Below, piece by piece: positions 33,765 to 43,205 of a stretch of 45,364 nucleotides of DNA; position 1 is the stretch's first letter; every line of letters starts with the position of its first letter. A program made the position numbers and the translations under genes. This stretch comes from JANOXC01 sp031418215 (GTDB lineage: Bacteria > Bacteroidota > Bacteroidia > AKYH767-A > OLB10), in the NCBI GenBank assembly GCA_031418215.1, contig JANOXC010000150.1, forward strand, positions 1-45,364. Reading direction: 5' to 3'. Below the pieces are notes generated by a model. That model did no database searches and was not told the origin of the DNA. It saw only the letters and a program-made list of their open reading frames with translations.

Positions 33765-34397
33765 ATGAAATATCTTAAGAACTTCACTGTGGGTTTAATA
33801 CTGCTATTTTTATTTGTAACAACGACCTCCTTACGTTATTTACCATTACCCGGATACCAGGTTGGTGATAAAGCAAAAGATTTTAAGTTAAAAAATATCC
33901 ACGGGGAAATGATTTCGATTTCATCCGACAATACAGCAAAAGGAGCTATTGTTATCTTCACCTGCAATCATTGTCCCTTTTCACAAGCTTATGAAGACAG
34001 GATCATTGCATTGCATAAACAGTTTGCACCAAAGGGCTATCCTGTTATTGCCATCAATTCAAATGACAAGGATATAGAACCGGAAGACTCTTATGAGGAA
34101 ATGATTAAGCGGGCTAAAGAGCATCAATATCCATTTAATTATTTATATGATGTCACTCAAGAAGTTGCAATTGCTTATGGTGCAGCACGTACCCCGCATG
34201 TTTTTGTCGTGCAAAAACAAAAAGATGATTTTATTATTAAATACATTGGTGCAATTGATGATAATACCGATGACCCGGAAGTTGCCACAAAACATTATGT
34301 AGCAGATGCTGTTAATTCCTTAATTGAAGGTAAAGAAGTTGCGGTTAAGTCCACAAAGGCTATTGGCTGTACTATCAAATGGAAAAAAGCAGAATAG
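33765..34397 (+). CDS. Thioredoxin-like redoxin, exported
   Basis: A 210-residue thioredoxin-fold protein. An N-terminal hydrophobic signal (about 5-22) suggests export or anchoring. The AhpC/TSA-type region starts VGDKAKDFKLKN. The active-site CxxC is C67-N-H-C70 (IFTCNHCPFSQAYE), and the cis-proline is in ARTPHVFVV (P144). C-N-H-C followed by PF is typical of a Bacteroidota and proteobacterial redoxin group of unknown substrate. A thiol-disulfide exchange or peroxidase-like role is expected. No coupled partner gene is seen. Confidence 0.88.
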   Translation: MKYLKNFTVGLILLFLFVTTTSLRYLPLPGYQVGDKAKDFKLKNIHGEMISISSDNTAKGAIVIFTCNHCPFSQAYEDRIIALHKQFAPKGYPVIAINSNDKDIEPEDSYEEMIKRAKEHQYPFNYLYDVTQEVAIAYGAARTPHVFVVQKQKDDFIIKYIGAIDDNTDDPEVATKHYVADAVNSLIEGKEVAVKSTKAIGCTIKWKKAE

Positions 34398-34420
34398 TTC
34401 TTTAAGATTTTAATATATCA

Positions 34421-34450
34421 ATTAGGACAGGAATAAAATCCTGTCCTAAT
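34421..34450. terminator. Perfect 12-bp hairpin after the redoxin gene
   Basis: ATTAGGACAGGA (34421-34432) and TCCTGTCCTAAT (34439-34450) with a 6-nt loop, followed only by AGTTT. The weak U-run makes termination less certain. Confidence 0.6.
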
Positions 34451-34481
34451 AGTTTAATACCAGTTCTAATTTAATTATAAA

Positions 34482-34976
34482 ATGTCTAATCTTGAAATTG
34501 CTGCTGCAAGCGAAAAAGATATTCCGGTAATCCATCAACTTGCAACAGAGATATGGCATGCACATTATCCCGGCATTATCAGCATGGAGCAAATCAATTA
34601 CATGCTAGAGAAAATGTATTCTGAGACTTCACTCATAAAACAATTGCAGGAAGGCCATCGTTTTTATATTGCACATCAGGATGGATTGCCAATTGGGTAT
34701 TTTTCCTATTCAAAATCAGATAACAATAATTTCTTCTTACACAAATTATATATAAAGACCTCAGAACATCGTAGAGGGAATGGAAGTGCGTTGACAGATT
34801 ACCTTTTAAAAGAATTGCCGTCCAACTGCACTTTGCGATTGACAGTAAACCGAAAGAATTACAAAGCAATTAACTTTTATTTTAAAAAGGGGTTTGTTAT
34901 TGAAGAAGTGAAAGATTTTGATATTGGCGATGGTTTCTTTATGAATGACTTTGTAATGTTGAGAAAGGGAAATTGA
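34482..34976 (+). CDS. GNAT family N-acetyltransferase
   Basis: A 164-residue acetyl-CoA-dependent acetyltransferase. The N-terminal ATEIWHAHYPGIIS is a known start pattern of one GNAT group. The acetyl-CoA binding loop is HRRGNGSALTDYLL (R/Q-x-x-G-x-G/A), followed by LRLTVNRKNYKAINFYFKKG and a typical final beta strand. The substrate (amine, peptide or antibiotic) cannot be told. It stands alone between a hairpin and a convergent T9SS gene. Confidence 0.9.
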   Translation: MSNLEIAAASEKDIPVIHQLATEIWHAHYPGIISMEQINYMLEKMYSETSLIKQLQEGHRFYIAHQDGLPIGYFSYSKSDNNNFFLHKLYIKTSEHRRGNGSALTDYLLKELPSNCTLRLTVNRKNYKAINFYFKKGFVIEEVKDFDIGDGFFMNDFVMLRKGN

Positions 34977-35014
34977 GAATTTCCTTAATTACATAACTTT
35001 TTTACCATCTTGTA

Positions 35015-37306
35015 CTATTCAACGATAAATCTAACAAGTTGGATTGATCCTTCCTTATTTATTCTGCATAAATAAATCCCCGGGAAACCATTTTTAAATT
35101 CAACTTGAAAATCGGAAGAACCAGACGGAAACTTTTTAATATATATGCGACTTCCTTGAGTATTGAATATTTCCAAAATGGCTTCCGAATTTCCTGGCTT
35201 AATTCCTTGAATACTAAATTTGCCTGAGTTGGGATTTGGTGTTACTTGCAAGTGAATCTCATTACCTGCAGTTGAGTAAACATTTTGTATAAGATCGCAA
35301 CTGTCGAGAAGAAACGAATCAATCACATTGCATACTGACCCTAAGTCATAATTTATCATTTGGCCCTGGCAAATTGTTGTATTTACAGAAGGAAATAAAC
35401 CGGATGAATCATTACTCCAGACAACCCATCCATTAGTTAAATTATTAATAGTATCGCCATCAACGAGAATCATTGCTGACCCATTGCATATACCACATGT
35501 TGGATTGGTTGTCACTACATTAATAGATATTTCAGGGATTGTAAATAAAACATCAAATGAGTCGCAACCATCATTGGTGATCATAATATAATGATAGTCC
35601 CCAGCTGATATATTACCAAGACTGACATCAGGAAAATCATTATAATTAGCTTGCCCGCCAAGCGGAATAGGTGTAAAATAACCTGAATATTCATGACAAT
35701 CAGCATAACTAAAAGCTGATGGGCCCATGTTATATCCACCATCATTTTGATTGGGGCAACTATGATACGTCTGAACTCCCCAAACGTCTGGAAAACAATA
35801 AACGGGAAATGTTTCGCTGTAATAAGAAAGGCATCCTATTGAATCAAGAATTGTGCAACTTATTAGAGATCCCTTTAAGCAGACAGAGTATAAATTCTGT
35901 TGATCATATTGATTATTTCCAAAATTAAAATGCCAGGATGTTGAATCCCATTCAAATGTATATGGAGAAAATCCACCAATCGGAAAAAGATTAACAAATC
36001 CATTACAACTGTCACATCCTTCCATTTGCGTATTTCCACTAACTGAAAAGTTTGAGGATGCAGCTAAATTTACTGTCACAGAATCTACACAGCCAAGAGC
36101 ATCGGTAACAATACATTGGTAATTGCCAGGTGGCATTCCATTAAGATTAGGTGTATTTCCAAGTGATGGATTACAAATACTGGTATCGATAACAGAATTG
36201 GTCCAGTCATATTGAACAGGGCCGTTAACATCAGTTATAGAAATATTAATTTCTCCATAGCATGATCCATTGCAAAGGCTTGAATAATCAGCATTGGCCT
36301 TCATAATGCAAGGTACTGTCGTTGTATCACAAGGGATTGTGAAATTGTATGATACATAACTTGGAATACCAGCACAATCATAAGAAATTCCTATTGTATA
36401 TGATAAACCGTCACATACGCCATATAATACTGAATCACTTCCTAAATATCCAAATTGATTAAACCAATCGAAACCCAGCACATAGTTATTAATTGTACCA
36501 CCAGGAAATATTTGATTTAACCTAATACTTCCATCACAGAAACCACAATGCATTGTATCAATTGTTACTTGAATTGAAGGAGGTGACGGCGAATCAATAA
36601 TATGAGTATAAACTTGGCTGCAATGGCCCATTCCCCATGTAATTGTTCCAGTGTAAGAACCTGCACAAAGTGCATTAGGCTCTAAATCGGTAGAACCATT
36701 ACTCCATAAAACATCAGTGACAATGCAACAACTTACTGAAAAAGCCTGCAGCAGTGTAATAGCGCCGTCACATGCCCCTAGACAGGTTTCATCATAAATA
36801 TAGGTATTACTGGCAATTTCATAACCAGGCTCTGAAACAAGAGTTGTTGAAAGTGTATCAATGCAACCTAAGGAGTCTGTAACAATACACTGATAAACTC
36901 CACTTTCGCAATTAATTATAATTGAATCTTGGTACACTGTCCAACCTGGATTGCACAATCCAACATTAGAAATCTGAGACCAATTATAAACATACGGCTG
37001 ATTTCCTGAAAAAATACTGACTAATGCACTAGCTCCATCCGCAGAATTGCAATGATGACTAGCATTAATTCTTCCAGATAAATTACAAACTATACCGGCT
37101 ACAACTATTGAATCCGTTTCAACATTTATTACCACACTTGATTCTTCACTTAATTTGCCAAATATGTTTACTGTTTTCAAAAACATAGGTTGAGGAGAAA
37201 TCCCATTTTTAACCTCAGGATCAAGTACATTTTTCGTATACACCTGCTGACTGATAAATAGCAAAAAAAGTAATATTATTTTGTTCAATCGTAGTTGCCG
37301 GTACAT
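35015..37306 (-). CDS. Large secreted T9SS protein with SprB-like repeats
   Basis: A 763-residue secreted protein. A signal peptide at LNKIILLFLLFISQQVYT follows a short basic start (MYRQLR). Many Cys and several SprB-like repeat units are seen, with endings such as GVYQCIVTDSLGCIDT and GNYQCIVTDALGCVDS. A T9SS sorting domain runs from TPNPNSGKFSIQG to VRFIVE. SprB repeats occur in gliding adhesins. The open frame extends upstream to 37456, but the ATG at 37306 puts the signal peptide at the N-terminus and is preferred. No enzyme motif was seen. An adhesin or matrix role is likely but unproven. Confidence 0.85.
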   Translation of the reverse strand: MYRQLRLNKIILLFLLFISQQVYTKNVLDPEVKNGISPQPMFLKTVNIFGKLSEESSVVINVETDSIVVAGIVCNLSGRINASHHCNSADGASALVSIFSGNQPYVYNWSQISNVGLCNPGWTVYQDSIIINCESGVYQCIVTDSLGCIDTLSTTLVSEPGYEIASNTYIYDETCLGACDGAITLLQAFSVSCCIVTDVLWSNGSTDLEPNALCAGSYTGTITWGMGHCSQVYTHIIDSPSPPSIQVTIDTMHCGFCDGSIRLNQIFPGGTINNYVLGFDWFNQFGYLGSDSVLYGVCDGLSYTIGISYDCAGIPSYVSYNFTIPCDTTTVPCIMKANADYSSLCNGSCYGEINISITDVNGPVQYDWTNSVIDTSICNPSLGNTPNLNGMPPGNYQCIVTDALGCVDSVTVNLAASSNFSVSGNTQMEGCDSCNGFVNLFPIGGFSPYTFEWDSTSWHFNFGNNQYDQQNLYSVCLKGSLISCTILDSIGCLSYYSETFPVYCFPDVWGVQTYHSCPNQNDGGYNMGPSAFSYADCHEYSGYFTPIPLGGQANYNDFPDVSLGNISAGDYHYIMITNDGCDSFDVLFTIPEISINVVTTNPTCGICNGSAMILVDGDTINNLTNGWVVWSNDSSGLFPSVNTTICQGQMINYDLGSVCNVIDSFLLDSCDLIQNVYSTAGNEIHLQVTPNPNSGKFSIQGIKPGNSEAILEIFNTQGSRIYIKKFPSGSSDFQVEFKNGFPGIYLCRINKEGSIQLVRFIVE

Positions 37307-37562
37307 AAAAGGGAGTGAATGTGGTTTCCTAAAGATACTACTAAAAATGAATAGATTGCACTTTAAAAACAAGTTTATCAACAAGCTAATTCCAGAAATC
37401 TGTTCAGTATTTTGATTTATTTTTGTATTCATAAATATTGCAGCAATTAGTAACATTTTAACTGTGAATTTTCAATAATCCATTGCCACTTATTCCTATT
37501 CCAAAGTAGATGCAAAACCTAGACATTCTGTTAATACCGATTAAATCCAGCAAATAGAAAAT

Positions 37563-38642
37563 ATGAATAATTCTTTTGGCAGCCTTTTCAAACTAACCAC
37601 CTTCGGTGAAAGCCACGGCCCTGCAATTGGCGCTGTGATTGATGGATGCCCTGCCGGTTTGAAAATCGATAAGGATTTTATCCAACAGCAATTGGATAGG
37701 AGGCGACCCGGACAATCAACGATTACCTCACCTCGCAAAGAAGCTGACCAGGTTGAAATACTATCTGGAGTTTTTGAAGGAAAGAGTACAGGCGCACCAA
37801 TATCATTGATTATATATAATCACGATCAGCAATCAGCAGATTATGATTTACTAAAAGACACCTATCGCCCCTCCCATGCTGACTTCACCTGGGAAAAAAA
37901 ATACGGAGTCAGAGATCATCGCGGCAGCGGGAGAATGTCAGCGCGCGAAACGGTTGCCCGTGTTGCTGCCGGTGCAGTTGCAATGCTGTTGCTAAAACAC
38001 TACAACATTCAAATTAACAGTTATGTGTCCCAAGTTGGTGAAGTAAAATTAACCAAGACCCATCAGGAATTGAACCTTGCTGCAATTGATTCAACTATTA
38101 TCCGTTGTCCTGATGCAGCTACTGCTGATCAAATGATAAAGCTGATTGAAGAAGTGCGAGGCAAAGGTGATACCATAGGCGGCACTGTTTCCTGTGTCAT
38201 CAACAATCCTGTTATTGGATTAGGGCAACCTGTATTTGATAAACTACAGGCTGATCTTGCCAAAGCGATGTTAAGCATTAATGCCGCTCACGGCTTTGAT
38301 TACGGTGGAGGATTTGAATCCATCAACAAAAAAGGCAGTGAACTCAATGATGTATTTGTTAAAGATGAAAAAGGAAAGATCACCACAAAAACAAATAACA
38401 GTGGTGGTATACTGGGAGGAATGAGCAATGGCAGCGATATATATTTTCGTGTGCTCTTTAAGCCTGTTTCAACTTTACAGGTTCCACAGCAAACAGTAAA
38501 CAACCTTGGAGAAGAAGTTACCATTGATCCAAAAGGTCGTCACGACCCCTGTGTATTACCGCGTGCAGTACCAATTGTAGATGCCATGGCTGCTATTGTA
38601 ATGGCCGATCACCTGTTACGAAACAGATCGTCACAATTATAA
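37563..38642 (+). CDS. aroC: Chorismate synthase
   Basis: Last enzyme of the shikimate pathway, converting 5-enolpyruvylshikimate 3-phosphate to chorismate with reduced FMN. The 359-residue length is normal. Signatures seen are TTFGESHGPAIGAVIDGCP (first), RGSGRMSARETVARVAAGA (second) and DPKGRHDPCVLPRAVPI (third). The start is ATG 37563 (MNNSFGSLFKLTTFGE). No other aro gene is nearby. The downstream AsmA-like gene starts 64 nt later and may be co-transcribed. Confidence 0.97.
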   Translation: MNNSFGSLFKLTTFGESHGPAIGAVIDGCPAGLKIDKDFIQQQLDRRRPGQSTITSPRKEADQVEILSGVFEGKSTGAPISLIIYNHDQQSADYDLLKDTYRPSHADFTWEKKYGVRDHRGSGRMSARETVARVAAGAVAMLLLKHYNIQINSYVSQVGEVKLTKTHQELNLAAIDSTIIRCPDAATADQMIKLIEEVRGKGDTIGGTVSCVINNPVIGLGQPVFDKLQADLAKAMLSINAAHGFDYGGGFESINKKGSELNDVFVKDEKGKITTKTNNSGGILGGMSNGSDIYFRVLFKPVSTLQVPQQTVNNLGEEVTIDPKGRHDPCVLPRAVPIVDAMAAIVMADHLLRNRSSQL

Positions 38643-38706
38643 TTTTAACGAATACAGAAACAACAATTCAAATACACTTTTTACGTTAAGTTAAATATTG
38701 ATCATT

Positions 38707-41361
38707 ATGAAAAAGATATTAATAGTTATAGGAATAATAATTGCGCTGTTGATTGCTTCAATCATTCTCCTCCCCATTATTTTTAAAGATAAAATTGTGG
38801 CAAAAGTCAAAACGGAGATCAACAACAACGTGAATGCAAAGGCCGATTTTAAAAGTTTTGACCTCACCCTACTCAGTAGTTTCCCTGATTTTACTTTTAC
38901 ATTGAACGATTTCAGCATTATCGGAATCAAAGAATTTGAAGGTGATACATTGATCAATATCAAGCAATTTAGTGTTACTGTTGATTTAATGAGTGTGATA
39001 AAGGGTAGTCAGTTAACAATTAAAGCAATTAACCTCAAACAACCCTTTTTCAATCTTTATGTGTTGAAAGACGGGAAAGCAAACTGGGATATCGCAAAGC
39101 CTTCTACAGATACAACAAAAGCTGCTGAATCCTCTTCTGCTTTTAAAGTAACGTTAAAAAAATATGCAATTGCAAAAGGCCGGATTATATATAATGATGA
39201 ATCACTGGGATTTAAAATAACAATGGACGATCTTGATCACACAGGAAATGGTGATTTTACACAAGACCTGTTTACATTGTCAACAATGACAATAGCAAGT
39301 GCTACAAACATGTGGTATGGTGGTGTGAAGTACCTGCATAATGTCCAAACAGATTTGAAAGCCGATCTGGAAATGGATATGAAGAACATGAAATTTACAT
39401 TCAAGGAAAATGAATTAAAACTCAATGCCCTTGCAATAGGGTTTAACGGATGGCTGGCAATGCCCGCTGATGACATTTCCATGGATCTGACTTTTGCTGC
39501 GAAACAAAATGAGTTCCGGAATTTTATTTCAATGATTCCAGGAATATATAGTGACAGCTTTAAAGATCTGCAATCAAAAGGATCACTTGCATTCAGGGGA
39601 TTTGTAAAAGGTATATATAATGATGCAAAAATGCCCGGCTTCGGACTGGTGCTAAATGTGAAAGACGGAATGTTCCGTTATCCTTCCTTACCTATGGCTG
39701 TCAACAATGTTCAAATTGATTTAAATATTACTAATCCTGACGGTGTGCCTGATCATACTACAATTGATCTAAACAGGATGCATGCTGAGCTTGGAACCGA
39801 TGCTTTTGATGTCCGTCTTCTTGTTCGTACACCGGTCAGTGATGCTGATTTGAACGGCATGCTGAAAGGACGTGTTAATCTTTCCAATATCGGCAAAATG
39901 GTTCCTCTAGAACAAGGCACATCAATAAAAGGGTTGTTGTTGTCTGATGTTTCATTTAATGGACGCATGAGTGCCATTCAACAAAAAAAATACGAAGACT
40001 TTAATGCTGATGGCAGTTTGACAATCAGCGATTTTAATTACACCAGCAAAGATTACAAACAAGGATTTGATTTAAAGCAATGTGCGCTCACTTTTAATCC
40101 CAAAAATGTAACACTCAACAACCTTGATGCCAGGATGGGTAAGAGCGATTTCAAGGCTTCCGGAACATTGGAGAATTTCCTTCCATATATTTTTAAAGAC
40201 GAGGTTTTAACAGGCGCTTTAACGCTACAATCAAATCAAATTGACCTAAATGAATTTACGGGTGATCCAACTACAAATCAACCTGCAGCTGCTGACACAG
40301 CAGCAATGCAGATGGTGGAAGTCCCTTCTAATATTGATTTTGTATTAAATTCAAGCATTGGAAAAATTGTTTATGATGATTTGCAATTGGCAAATGTTAA
40401 GGGCAGCATAAAAATAAAAAATGCTACTGTAGATATGAGCAATCTTTCCTTCAATACACTAGGCGGTTCCATCATGATGAATGGAAGCTATGCTACTCCA
40501 ACGAAAAAGAATGCAGATATAAATTTTGCCTTGAATATTACCGATTGTGATATTCAGAAAACGGTGAAAACATTCAATACCGTTAAAAAGATAAGTCCTA
40601 TAGCTGAACGTTGTAATGGTATCTACAGCACATCATTGACCATTAATGGGAAATTAGATCAACAAATGAACCCGGTGATGAATACACTCAATGGCAGCGG
40701 CAAATTGCGAACCGGAAATGTTACAGTTACCAATTTCACACCTTTAACAAAACTTGCCGAAGCATTAAAAATGGATCAGTTTAAGCAAATTGGATTGTCA
40801 AATATCGATTTGAGCTTTGATTTTATGGATGGGCGTATATATATAAAACCTTTTGAAACATCATTAGCCGGATACAAAACAAAAATTGAAGGCTCCAATG
40901 GTTTTGATCAGACTATCGACTATAAATTAAACCTGGAAATTCCAACATCACAACTTCCTTCTGCTGCCACCTCAGTTATAAAAGGGTTGGTATCGCAGGC
41001 AAATTCCAAAGGAGCCAATTTATCACTGGGCGATAAAGTAAATGTAAATGTAATGATGGGTGGAACAGTTGAGCATCCCGAAATCAAAACCGGTTTAAAA
41101 GAAGCCTCGGGTAAAATAGGGGATCAATTAAAAGACAAGGCAAAAGAAGAGCTGGATAAAAAGAAAAAAGAATTGGAAGATAAAGCCAAATCTGAAGCTG
41201 ATCGTTTGAAAAAGGAAGCGGAAGACAAGGCCAAATCAGAAGCGGATCGTTTAAAGAAAGAAGCAGAAGCAAAAGCTAAAACAGAATTAGAAAAAGCTAA
41301 AAAGGACTTAGAAAATAAAACGAAGGATGCCCTGAAGAATGTTTTCAAAAAACCGAAATAA
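38707..41361 (+). CDS. AsmA-family envelope protein with charged C-terminal repeats
   Basis: An 884-residue inner-membrane-anchored periplasmic protein. The start ATG 38707 (MKKILIVIGIIIALLIAS) is preferred over TTG 38698. The AsmA-like N-terminal block (about 25-130: NNNVNAKADFKSFDLTLLSS, NLYVLKDGKANWD) is followed by long beta-rich repeats and a C-terminal AsmA domain (SGKLRTGNVTVTNF, GRIYIKPFETSLAGYK). AsmA-like proteins bridge the envelope and are implicated in phospholipid transport. The last 85 residues are a highly charged coiled coil with two perfect 15-residue repeats (DKAKSEADRLKKEAE, nt 41179-41223 and 41224-41268). That tail is unusual for the family. Confidence 0.87.
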   Translation: MKKILIVIGIIIALLIASIILLPIIFKDKIVAKVKTEINNNVNAKADFKSFDLTLLSSFPDFTFTLNDFSIIGIKEFEGDTLINIKQFSVTVDLMSVIKGSQLTIKAINLKQPFFNLYVLKDGKANWDIAKPSTDTTKAAESSSAFKVTLKKYAIAKGRIIYNDESLGFKITMDDLDHTGNGDFTQDLFTLSTMTIASATNMWYGGVKYLHNVQTDLKADLEMDMKNMKFTFKENELKLNALAIGFNGWLAMPADDISMDLTFAAKQNEFRNFISMIPGIYSDSFKDLQSKGSLAFRGFVKGIYNDAKMPGFGLVLNVKDGMFRYPSLPMAVNNVQIDLNITNPDGVPDHTTIDLNRMHAELGTDAFDVRLLVRTPVSDADLNGMLKGRVNLSNIGKMVPLEQGTSIKGLLLSDVSFNGRMSAIQQKKYEDFNADGSLTISDFNYTSKDYKQGFDLKQCALTFNPKNVTLNNLDARMGKSDFKASGTLENFLPYIFKDEVLTGALTLQSNQIDLNEFTGDPTTNQPAAADTAAMQMVEVPSNIDFVLNSSIGKIVYDDLQLANVKGSIKIKNATVDMSNLSFNTLGGSIMMNGSYATPTKKNADINFALNITDCDIQKTVKTFNTVKKISPIAERCNGIYSTSLTINGKLDQQMNPVMNTLNGSGKLRTGNVTVTNFTPLTKLAEALKMDQFKQIGLSNIDLSFDFMDGRIYIKPFETSLAGYKTKIEGSNGFDQTIDYKLNLEIPTSQLPSAATSVIKGLVSQANSKGANLSLGDKVNVNVMMGGTVEHPEIKTGLKEASGKIGDQLKDKAKEELDKKKKELEDKAKSEADRLKKEAEDKAKSEADRLKKEAEAKAKTELEKAKKDLENKTKDALKNVFKKPK

Positions 41362-41463
41362 CAACTTAAGCAGTTGAATCATCAACCTTAATAGCTGATT
41401 GTGTTTTTCCTAAAAAACGAATTGTGAACTTTATTATTTTCGTACCCATTAAAATTCCAGACT

Positions 41464-42753
41464 ATGAGTTTAATCGCCGCTATTAAAGCACGTCAGATTC
41501 TTGACTCCAGAGGTAATCCTACCGTTGAAGTTGATGTAATAACCGAAAATGGATTTTTTGGACGAGCAGCTGTTCCTTCAGGTGCTTCGACAGGAAAGCA
41601 TGAAGCAGTTGAGCTCCGTGATAATGAAAAAAACCGCTATGGCGGAAAAGGTGTTTCCAAAGCAGTTAACAATATTAACACCGTAATTCAAGAGGAATTG
41701 CGAGGATTTTCAATTTTTGATCAAAACGGCCTCGATGCTGCCATGCTTAATCTAGATGGTACTGAAAACAAGTCAAAATTGGGCGCGAATGCCATTTTAG
41801 GTGTTTCTCTTGCGGCTGCTAAGGCTGCAGCTAATTCTAGTGGACAACCATTGTATCGATATGTTGGCGGGGTAAATGCAAACACTTTACCCTTACCCAT
41901 GATGAATATTTTGAACGGAGGGGCTCATGCAGACAATAGTATCGACTTCCAGGAATTCATGATTATGCCTGCAGGTGCGGAGACCTTTAGTGAATCATTG
42001 CGCATGGGTGTGGAAGTTTTTCATGAGTTAAAAAAAGTATTGAAGGACAAAGGGATGAGCACCAATGTGGGAGATGAAGGCGGCTTTGCCCCGAATTTAA
42101 AATCAAATGAAGAGGCCATTCAGGTAGTTTTGATGGCTATTGAGAAAGCCGGATATAAACCCGGAAAAGATATATATATTGCCATGGATGCTGCCAGCAC
42201 AGAGTTTTATGATGAGAAAAGTGGTTATTATATTTTTAAGAAATCGACGGGCGACAAACTCACTTCGTCACAAATGGTAGATTTCTGGAAAGATTGGTGT
42301 GCGAAATACCCAATCATTTCCATTGAAGACGGGCTGGCTGAGGATGATTGGAATGGATGGATTGAACTGAATAAGGCCATTGGTTCCAGTGTTCAACTTG
42401 TTGGCGATGATATTTTTGTTACCAATGTTAAGCGTTTACAGAGGGGTATTACAGAAAGGGCTGCCAATTCAATCTTGGTTAAAGTAAACCAGATAGGGTC
42501 TTTATCGGAGACGATTAATGCTGTTTCCATGGCTAAGGAAAACAGCTTTACTGCTGTAATGAGCCACCGTTCAGGAGAAACCGAAGACAGCACCATTGCC
42601 GATCTAGCAGTGGCACTTAACACCGGTCAAATCAAAACTGGTTCTGCCTCAAGATCTGATAGGATTGCAAAATATAATCAATTACTCAGGATAGAGGAAG
42701 AATTAGGAAGTTCAGCACTTTTTAATGGAAGAAATTTTAAGTATATTCGTTGA
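41464..42753 (+). CDS. eno: Enolase
   Basis: Converts 2-phosphoglycerate to phosphoenolpyruvate. The 429-residue length is standard. AIKARQILDSRGNPTVEVD at the N-terminus, the SGASTGKHEAVELRD loop, GGAHADNSIDFQEFMIMP, SIEDGLAEDDW, the QLVGDDIFVTN metal site and SHRSGETEDSTIADLAV are all seen. A TATTTTCG box (41435-41442) is a possible promoter -7 element about 20 nt upstream of the start. It is followed by a small membrane protein gene after 16 nt. Confidence 0.98.
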   Translation: MSLIAAIKARQILDSRGNPTVEVDVITENGFFGRAAVPSGASTGKHEAVELRDNEKNRYGGKGVSKAVNNINTVIQEELRGFSIFDQNGLDAAMLNLDGTENKSKLGANAILGVSLAAAKAAANSSGQPLYRYVGGVNANTLPLPMMNILNGGAHADNSIDFQEFMIMPAGAETFSESLRMGVEVFHELKKVLKDKGMSTNVGDEGGFAPNLKSNEEAIQVVLMAIEKAGYKPGKDIYIAMDAASTEFYDEKSGYYIFKKSTGDKLTSSQMVDFWKDWCAKYPIISIEDGLAEDDWNGWIELNKAIGSSVQLVGDDIFVTNVKRLQRGITERAANSILVKVNQIGSLSETINAVSMAKENSFTAVMSHRSGETEDSTIADLAVALNTGQIKTGSASRSDRIAKYNQLLRIEEELGSSALFNGRNFKYIR

Positions 42754-42769
42754 GATTTTTATATAAATA

Positions 42770-43120
42770 GTGGTCGACGAAAAAGGTAGTTCATTAAGTG
42801 AAGAATCGGAGGATCAAAACAGTCCTTTGCGGGAGGATTTACCTATTGGAGAACAGCTCGAAGCAGGTAAAAGAAGGAGAAGAAAAAGGATTAAGGTCCG
42901 TAAAAGGGTTAGAATAAAGAAAAAAATCAACCCCCGAAAGAAAGTCAAAAAGCTTATTGAAACCATTATTTGGATCATTGCCATTTTGGCCTTTGTAGGC
43001 ACCTTGATTATGCTTGTTATGCAGCTGGAACTCAAATCCAATGGCTTGCCTAAGAAAAAAGCAAATAATGATAAGCCATCAATTAATCATTTTAATTCCC
43101 ACCCTACTTTTTATATATAG
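42770..43120 (+). CDS. Small basic single-pass membrane protein, unknown
   Basis: A 116-residue protein starting at GTG 42770. An acidic N-terminus (about 1-30) is followed by a strongly basic stretch (GKRRRRKRIKVRKRVRIKKK, about 33-52). One membrane helix at about 65-86 (IIWIIAILAFVGTLIMLVMQL) is followed by a short polar tail. The basic-side rule places the N-terminus in the cytoplasm. It lies 16 nt after eno, probably in the same transcript. In related genomes the gene after eno can be an FtsB-like septum protein, but no coiled coil is seen here. No family was recognised. Confidence 0.65.
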   Translation: MVDEKGSSLSEESEDQNSPLREDLPIGEQLEAGKRRRRKRIKVRKRVRIKKKINPRKKVKKLIETIIWIIAILAFVGTLIMLVMQLELKSNGLPKKKANNDKPSINHFNSHPTFYI

Positions 43121-43205
43121 CTTGAGAATAATTTTTAAATCTTTCCAATTTTCAGGAAATACTTTAATAACTTCGTAACTTAATTATTTTACACAGCCAT
43201 ATCAA

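Noticed and set aside
37307..37456. 50-residue N-terminal extension of the SprB-like protein
   Set aside because: It would bury the signal peptide; the ATG at 37306 gives a normal secreted protein.
42770..43120. FtsB/DivIC septum protein downstream of eno
   Set aside because: There is no periplasmic coiled coil after the membrane helix; the basic segment and short tail do not fit the family.
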